From the NCBI GenBank assembly GCA_037178975.1, contig JASJZH010000004.1, positions 6,076,001 to 6,140,000 on the forward strand: a DNA stretch of 64,000 nucleotides. Direction: 5' to 3'. This DNA is from Oscheius tipulae (Eukaryota; Nematoda; Chromadorea; Rhabditida; Rhabditidae). Below, in pieces: positions 57,866-64,000 of the stretch (position 1 is its first letter; each line of letters begins with the position of its first letter). The notes beneath the pieces are model-generated. The model did not search any database and was not told the DNA's origin. It was given only the letters and a program-made list of their open reading frames with translations. The position numbers were made by a program, and so were the translations under genes.

Positions 57866-60664
57866 TCAATTGTGCAAGAGAGGACTGTCGTTTCTTGCCA
57901 AGATCCACTTGTAGAACCCCATCAGATTGATTCCGACGGAGGTCAATAGGAAGAGAATGATGAAAAGAATAAGGAAGATGCGTTCGAGTTCAGCTGCTAG
58001 CCAATCCCATTCGAGCTGGGCCAAATCCCTCGAGGCGAATGGAGTTGTGGGCGCATGAGGTACTCCTTCAAATAAATTATTTTCCACATGTTTTGATGCT
58101 TACCATTGGGTATGATTTCTTCGAAACTTTCACAATTTCTGACCTTGGGCAGACTCTGAATAGCTTTCCGGTGTTTTTTCTTCTCGAATCGGCCTACAAT
58201 CTGCGGAACAACGATAGTCGGAGTCCCGATGAAAAATTTGGCATCTTGATGACTGTCATCCGATTGCTGACAGAATTTGTTCGAATCTGTAAAGGAGACA
58301 CGTGAAGACGAGCATTACAGTGAAAATGACAATGACACAGTTTGGTGGGAAAACGGGTTTGGCAAAAGACCGTTTCGTAGTCGAAAAGGAAGCCTTGGTT
58401 TTGGATGAGAAGGAACTGAAAAAGAGCGGGCGAAAAACTAAAAGAACGAAGGGAAAGTGCAACCAACAGTCGAAGTACACTTTGCGCAAGGACGATTCGA
58501 AGATCAGGCAACAAAAAAGGGCAGTGTTTCGGCGGTCACTTGGAGTGAAAAACTGAGTGAAAATAGAAAAACTCTATTAACGTTCAGACATTAACACCGG
58601 ATCGGAACTCGATATGTGTGTGGAAGACGCCTAACCATGCTGGCTAGTTTTCTGTGAGATCTTTCGACCAGATTCCCCGTCCAATCCTTGATCTTTTCCT
58701 CGCAACTTACCATCACTGAATGTCTCTTCTTCGAACATCACCGACTTTGTCTTTCTCAAAGGATGCACATGTGGTTCGGCTTCCAGCCATACTGAACTCG
58801 ATATTTTGTGCAGTTTGTCTGTGCTGAAGGAGAACTTAACTTTTGTTATTGTGGTCACAAAACAAACTATACTTTTTTGAGCTTCTGGTCCTTGGCAATG
58901 TCCATAAACTTATTCCACATGCTCTTCTTCCTCAGCCCGTTGTTCGCCATCGCCTTACGTAGTTTTTCCTGCTTCAAAGTACCTTATTCTTTTCACCCCA
59001 TCTAGTTCCTCACCCTTGCCTCTTCCAAATAAGCATGTTTCATTAGGAGCGGCTGCTCCAATCGCACGACTTTGTTGATAGCCCTTGCCCATTTCATCGT
59101 TCTCGCCGAAGGTCGTTTACCAATTATACCTGGCTTTTCTCAGCGACCCGAGCTTTGTTCTCACCTTGTTTTTGGATGTAAATTACTAAGGAAGCCGCAA
59201 GCGTCCCCAAAGTTATCAATAATATCATCGACGAATAGAAGAGACCTAAATCACAACATACCAGTGAGGGTAAGAGTTTTTACCTATTAATGGGATGAAC
59301 GACGATGTTGAAGGCATTTTGTCGCTGACCTAAATGACAACATTACCAGTGATTATATTACTGGTATTACCATAAACACTAAAATACTCATCGAAAGAAG
59401 AGTGGTGATTCCGAGGGAAATCTTCTCGTTCCGGAGATCGTTCATCGTCGGGGAGCTGAATATACAAGTTGTTTGAAGGAACAAAAGATACCTGAAGAAG
59501 CCGACGATGCTAATAAATGTGATTATTGAGGTGGGTGTAACCAGATTTATGAGATAGTAGAGAGGTTTCCTCTGGACAGTCAAGTTCAGTTCCAGGATGG
59601 TGTAGTTGTTCGGACAACAGTCAAACTTCTTGACGACTCTTTCAACTGAACATTTATACTCGAAAAGAAAAGGGAATAAAGATACCACACGTTGACAGCA
59701 CAGTCCATGCTTCGTTGTCTATCAAATTGGTTGTCCCAATTATATTGCTCAAGGGATAGTAATCAATCAGAGTGTTGTCGTAGGTCCAACTTCCAAATGT
59801 TAGTTTGCATCTCTGAACAGCGTTCATCTTTAAGAAGAAAACTCTACCTGTAGATCGAAGGGAAAGAAGCGTAGATCGAGCATACAGCTCTGTTTGTAAA
59901 TGGTTGGATAGAGTAATTCAACCAGAGTTCCTTTCTTTTTGCCGAAGGTAGTCAACTTGACACTCAGAAGACGACGAGTACTGGCCTCGTCCATGACTAA
60001 TCTGAACTTAGGTCTATCCTACAGACAGTGAGAGAACAGACGAATTGTAGAGAGTTGTGTCTGGTCTGAAGATCTGGTCATATGGTAGCATGATCTGGGT
60101 GATGTTGTGAAAATCTTCCGGATCCCATCCAAGAAGATGGTCCACCCATCTCTAAGGATTTTCATCTGACAGTCTGTAATGAAAACTACCTCCGCCATCC
60201 AGGCATTCATCAAAAGATACTGCTGTGGCTCATTCTGAGAAAGAAAAAGAGTAATAACTGGAACAGCCAACTTACAATCTGGATGATCTGGTAGAGTTCC
60301 ATCGAAAAACTCACGTTGATGGCTCCGTCACTTATTCTTTTCGGAATGTAGCCTTTGTTGTAACTGGAACATGTAGTCTGTTGGTCAAGCACTCACTTTT
60401 CCAGTATTTTCTCAGCTATCAAGTAGTGTTCTGGCAGGGTGAACCCGGTCGGTTCGTTCAGATTCGGTGTCTTGAAGCCGAGCTTCTCTTCTGCTATGCC
60501 TAAATATGGGTCTATGAAGGACAATTTACCGCCTGTCCAAGGTCTCTCAGATTTCTGGCTGACTAGACTTCTAGTTGAGTCAAATTCCTGAAATACTCAC
60601 CCGTCACTCGATGTCCCTGCAAAGAAGCCAGCGCTGAGAGTTGGTAAAGAAGGAACAACAGCAT
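57866..60664 (-). CDS. Nicotinic acetylcholine receptor alpha-type subunit (Cys-loop channel)
   Basis: Subunit of a pentameric ligand-gated cation channel at neurons or muscle. From ATG 60664: signal peptide MLLFLLYQLSALASLQG, then LIAEKILEK and YNKGYIPKRISDGAINVSFS, WVDHLLGWDPEDFHNI, the Cys-loop CMLDLRFFPFDLQRC, and vicinal cysteines in KKFDCCPNNYTIL, which define an alpha subunit. TM1 is YYLINLVTPTSIITFISIVG, TM2 follows NEKISLGITTLLSMSILVFM with the cation-selectivity Glu before it, TM3 is LFYSSMILLITLGTLAASLV, then a long charged M3-M4 loop (LRKKSMWNKFMDIAKDQK) and TM4 ERIFLILFIILFLLTSVGIN. At least twelve exons. The join from the loop exon ending about 58870 to the next (58683-58800) is phase-uncertain. 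Family certain; which acr/lgc/unc subunit is not. Confidence 0.9.
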
Positions 60665-61494
60665 TAGAAATGATGCTCAGTCGAAAAAGATACGTTCAAA
60701 ATTAACCTTTGGTGCAGAACGGGAGGAGCAAATTATGACTTTGTGGTAATTTCCTCGGCAGTCGGCTTGGTTAATTACACTCCACGGGGGAGAGGAAAAA
60801 CATCCAAAACTGGTGGCAGACTTTGAGTGAGCTTGTCCAAATGAGCTGTGTAAAGCTATTGGTTCGATGTGTCTGATGAAGAAGGCCTGTTGAAGCAGAA
60901 ACAGATACTATGACAAAATGTATAAGCCGACTACTATTTCTCTCCCTTTGGAAATTACTCAATCGACTATTGTTTAGCGAAGTCATTAGACTCAATTACA
61001 ACGTCAACCCCCTCGACCAGATTAGACGATCTTACCGAAGTAGCCGAAAAGAGAATAACCAAACAGACGAGTCGGTGCAAGAGGTCCGACAGGAAATGAA
61101 AATGTTGACGACTTTCGAGCCACAATTGAAAAACGACCAAATGAGTCGGCTATAAATGACTGGACCCATTTTGACATAGCAAATGCAAAGATAGGCATAT
61201 TACGATTACGCTAGCTTATTTTGCCCCTAAAAGGAACGGAGAACAAGGAATACGGTGAAGAATGGTACAGCACCGCGTTTATTCGTTTTTACTCGACAGC
61301 AAGTTCAAGAAAGAGTGAGAACAACATGTAATCAACGTGTAAATGACCCGATATGCGAGAGGACCGAGAGAGAGAGAGGAAGACGGGGTCATAGGAAATA
61401 CACCGGTAACTGAGAGAGTGAGGGTAACCGGAAACAATCGAGCGGAAGGATACAATAAATAGAGGGGAGAGAATCAAATCAACAAACCAGAAGC
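60665..61494. other. Intergenic upstream of the receptor subunit
   Basis: Probably the promoter of the nAChR-like gene and the 3'UTR of exportin-4. An 81-codon plus-strand frame (60910-61155) starts with a hydrophobic run but shows nothing else. A short AG-rich tract lies at about 61360-61382. Confidence 0.45.
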
Positions 61495-64000
61495 TTAGAA
61501 GGGTATATGGAGAAGTCCTTTGACGGCTTCGAAGAGGGTATCCAGACGACGACGAAAATCGACTCGTCCGTGACGATTGTGCCGGATCACATTGGGAAGA
61601 AGTTCGTTGAAAGCCGCTTGGAGATGGTTGCGAGATGAGTCGTTGACGGGATGGCTCACAATTTGTACAACGTATTGCTCGAAGTAAGCCGAAAAATTGT
61701 TGATTTCAGGTGAACTGGGAAGAAACCCACTCTGTCGTAGGCTATACAGGCGAATAGACCAGATGCTGCATGGCTTAGGATGGCATCGTCTCCGGAATAG
61801 GCCAGGCAGACTTCGAAGACTACCTGAAAACGGTAAACTTAGAAACGGGATAAAACGTTCGAGTAGAACTCTAGATTGAAGTACATTCTAACGAGATAAG
61901 TAACGCTAAGCGGCTCAATGACACTTAGCCTCACTTGTTTGAACCTTTCCCAGTTTCTAATCTCTTCCTTCTACAGGCATACGGTATCCAGAACATTATG
62001 CAGTACCTCTACGTCCATCGAGACATGCTCTGCTACTTTCTGGAAGCTCGAAAAGAACGGTAAAAGGGGCAAGTACAATCGCTTTGTCGAGGATTACAAC
62101 GCGTCCAAGAAGAGAAACTACAATAAACACTGAGTAAAGTCTTCTTTCCTCTTTTTACATCTTTTCCCTCGTTCCTTCTGTTTGCAGACAGTTTTGAGAT
62201 AGGCAAACGCACCGGCATAAGTTTGTGGATTCTGTTATGAGCAATTCCTCGTTGATTATCGCGGTTATTGGTAAAGTAGAGTCCAATCTCACAGAGCGCC
62301 TCCAGAGCACGACAAAGGATGTCCGTGCCAAATCGACTGTCCAATGCGAGCTGAAACTTGTTTTCGATGAGAAATCAGAAGAAACAACTTCAATACAGAC
62401 GAAGAAAGTATCGAGGAGATGGTCGCTGACGAGAGCGACAGTATTGCGGGAAAACTCGCAGATGCTCTCGATGATGCCGTAGTAGTTTATCGCCACGTCG
62501 GGAATAGCGAGCAGAGACTCGTTCATGATACCAATCAACGACTCGACACAGGCCACGGCAGCTTCAACATTTGCCGGAAGGTGTTCGGGGTCGTTGTAGT
62601 CGGACAGATCCTTGTTGATGATATTGGATAGGATCTTTAGAAATAGGGTCTGAATTTGAAGCTTCTGGCCATACAAGAAGGATTATTACCACATCGACAG
62701 CCTTTTCCTCTTCTTCTTTCGCCGACATCACATTGTTGTGACGAGACGGCTGGTTGGCAGCGTAACTCCGAATAATGAGCACCAGGGCCTCGTTGATATT
62801 GTTCCTGATTTGCTGAAAATGGATGACTTATTAAAAAAAAGAACAAACTAGATCAGGGATGTAATTCATGACTTTGGTCGTGGTATCGTGCATGAACTGG
62901 AGAATCGAAGTGATGATGGGTTGACAATGGAAGTGGCTATTCATCATGGGGACAATGACCGTGAGAACTTGGTCGATGAACACTAAATAGACTAGACTCA
63001 GGGAGATGGATTCGAACTGGCTTGTAGGACCATTCCAGAATGACTGGGATGGTCCCTATCTTTCCACAGAGGGAAAGATATTGGCCAGATTGGCACAAGT
63101 CCCTTTGTATGCTTGTACCAATCCGACAAGTTAAAATCTTTCAAGAAACGTACAGGAAAACCAATAACCTGTGAGTGAACAGGATGCATCCGTCTGTCCA
63201 GCTTGGGCAACTCCTGTGAAACACTGCAGGAGGTCGTTAATGATCATGTCTGTTCTGCTATTAGGAGGTTGGGAGGCAAGGTTCAGTAGACGCTCAGTCA
63301 GAGGAGTGAGCAGCTGAAAAAGTAGCAGATGAAGAATAACAAGTGACTGTTACCGTATTGTACATAGTATTTTGAACTTCCTGACTCATTTGCGAGGCAA
63401 CTAATATGAGAGCTCTCATGACACCACCCCGGCAAGGAAGACTCAGGATGTCGATTCTGCTGAAGAATTGAAGCAGATAGTTCGTCTGGGAGAGAAAAGT
63501 CGCCCTGGCATCAATCAACACTTCCAGAAGGTCCACAGCATCGTTACAGAGCCTAATATGAAGAATATTCGGGGAAAAGAAAGGACGAACCTGATCTCCC
63601 CTCGCATATGAGTGAAGATGTAAAGGACCTTCTCGAAAACGAAGTTAACCAGCGCTGAATCAGTCTCCTCGTTCGGATAGAGCATTGGGGCATGATCCGG
63701 ATTGCTAATATTGTCGGTCATATTCGTGACCCCGCCAATGAATCTGCTCAGAGCGAGCAGACTACTGCGGCAGAGCTCAGGCGAGACTTCGATGTTGGGA
63801 TTCTTCATCAACTCGTACTCCAGAACGTTCCAGGTCAGGATTTCGCCGAAAAGGCTGAAACAGATATTTTGATGGCTTGAGCTGTTCCAAATTCCTGACA
63901 AAAAAACTCACACGATGAACGGATCGACATTGTTAGGATCGACAGTACGAGGGCCGAGCGGATTGCTGATACATTCACGAACAAACTTATTCTTCTCTTC
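61495..64000 (-). CDS. XPO4: Exportin-4-like nuclear transport receptor, 3' part
   Basis: An importin-beta superfamily receptor that carries cargo (in mammals eIF5A and SMAD3) out of the nucleus with RanGTP. Only the C-terminal part is in the window; the gene runs off the right edge. HEAT-like helices are visible: FGEILTWNVLEYELMKNPNI, VNFVFEKVLYIFTHMRGEIR, NDAVDLLEVLIDARATFLSQ, DILSLPCRGGVMRALIL, PLTERLLNLASQPPNSRTDM, then LFLKILSNIINKDLSDY with INYYGIIESICEFSRNT, and the end RNHLQAAFNELLP to FEAVKGLLHIPF. The LLSNL(I)xKD/EFxDYxD and terminal patterns match human XPO4 from family knowledge. Introns are short, one (about 62985-63190) longer. Stop at 61495-61497. Confidence 0.82.

Noticed and set aside
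60910-61155. 81-codon plus-strand open frame starting with a hydrophobic run
   Set aside because: There is no cleavage-site-like region, no splice signals and no family; it lies in the promoter region of the receptor gene.
62990-63190. Hairpin (GGACCATTCC ... GGGATGGTCC) in an exportin-4 intron
   Set aside because: One mismatched 10-base stem in an intron without further structure is not enough to call an RNA gene.

Overview
The window is nuclear DNA of a nematode, most likely a free-living rhabditid (the group that includes Caenorhabditis, Oscheius and Diploscapter). I cannot name the genus from sequence alone. The evidence is: protein genes cut by many very short introns (about 35-60 bases) ending in TTTCAG-like acceptors; acceptor-like sites directly before several start codons, as expected for spliced-leader trans-splicing; nematode-only chemoreceptor families (srx-, str-, srh- and sre-like); C6-domain secreted proteins; and a compact gene layout on both strands. 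There are no rRNA genes, no CRISPR array, and no tRNA I could support. Exon boundaries were joined by hand from reading frame and splice phase, so gene limits are better supported than individual exon edges.

Layout. 1-8.2 kb: a copine gene, a short Ser/Pro-rich unknown, and an ER-type thiamine-diphosphate enzyme (ILVBL/HACL2-like) on the minus strand whose 3' end meets the unknown's. 8.9-9.4 kb: a MITE-like element with about 125-bp inverted ends and TTAA at both tips. 10-13 kb: three tandem C6-domain secreted proteins. 13.3-17 kb: a broken srx-type receptor, a tiny aromatic secreted peptide and a str-type receptor with a suspected frame break. 17-25 kb: one very large secreted VWA/EGF protein (irg-7-like) whose last exon overlaps a convergent Ser/Thr-rich secreted protein. 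26-31 kb: a Cys-rich membrane protein with an RTE retroelement and a mariner fragment in one intron, an sre-type receptor, a 66-residue secreted peptide with a 24-base exon, and another transposase relic.

31.5-40 kb: one cGMP-dependent protein kinase on the minus strand, with long introns, two cyclic-nucleotide domains and probably alternative 5' ends. 42-50 kb: two small membrane-type ORFs, an srh-type receptor, a 2-Cys peroxiredoxin, an unknown Cys-rich protein, a fourth, divergent C6 protein, and a pepsin-type aspartic protease. 50-64 kb: three small genes, a VGLL4-like TEAD cofactor with two TDU motifs, a second sre-type receptor, a two-BED-finger protein with an AT-hook, an alpha-type nicotinic acetylcholine receptor subunit, and the 3' part of exportin-4.

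Functionally the window mixes conserved housekeeping and signalling genes (copine, PKG, peroxiredoxin, exportin-4, nAChR, ILVBL, VGLL4-like) with fast-evolving environment-facing genes (chemoreceptors, C6 proteins, VWA/EGF protein, protease, small secreted peptides). The decayed receptors and transposon relics lie with the second group. Most of the small secreted or protease genes share a TATAAA box roughly 30-75 bases before the start. I found no clearly new multi-gene system. The best candidates for new biology are the VWA/EGF protein with its antisense partner, the dispersed C6 family, the unknown Cys-rich protein with an internal motif echo, and the small secreted peptides.
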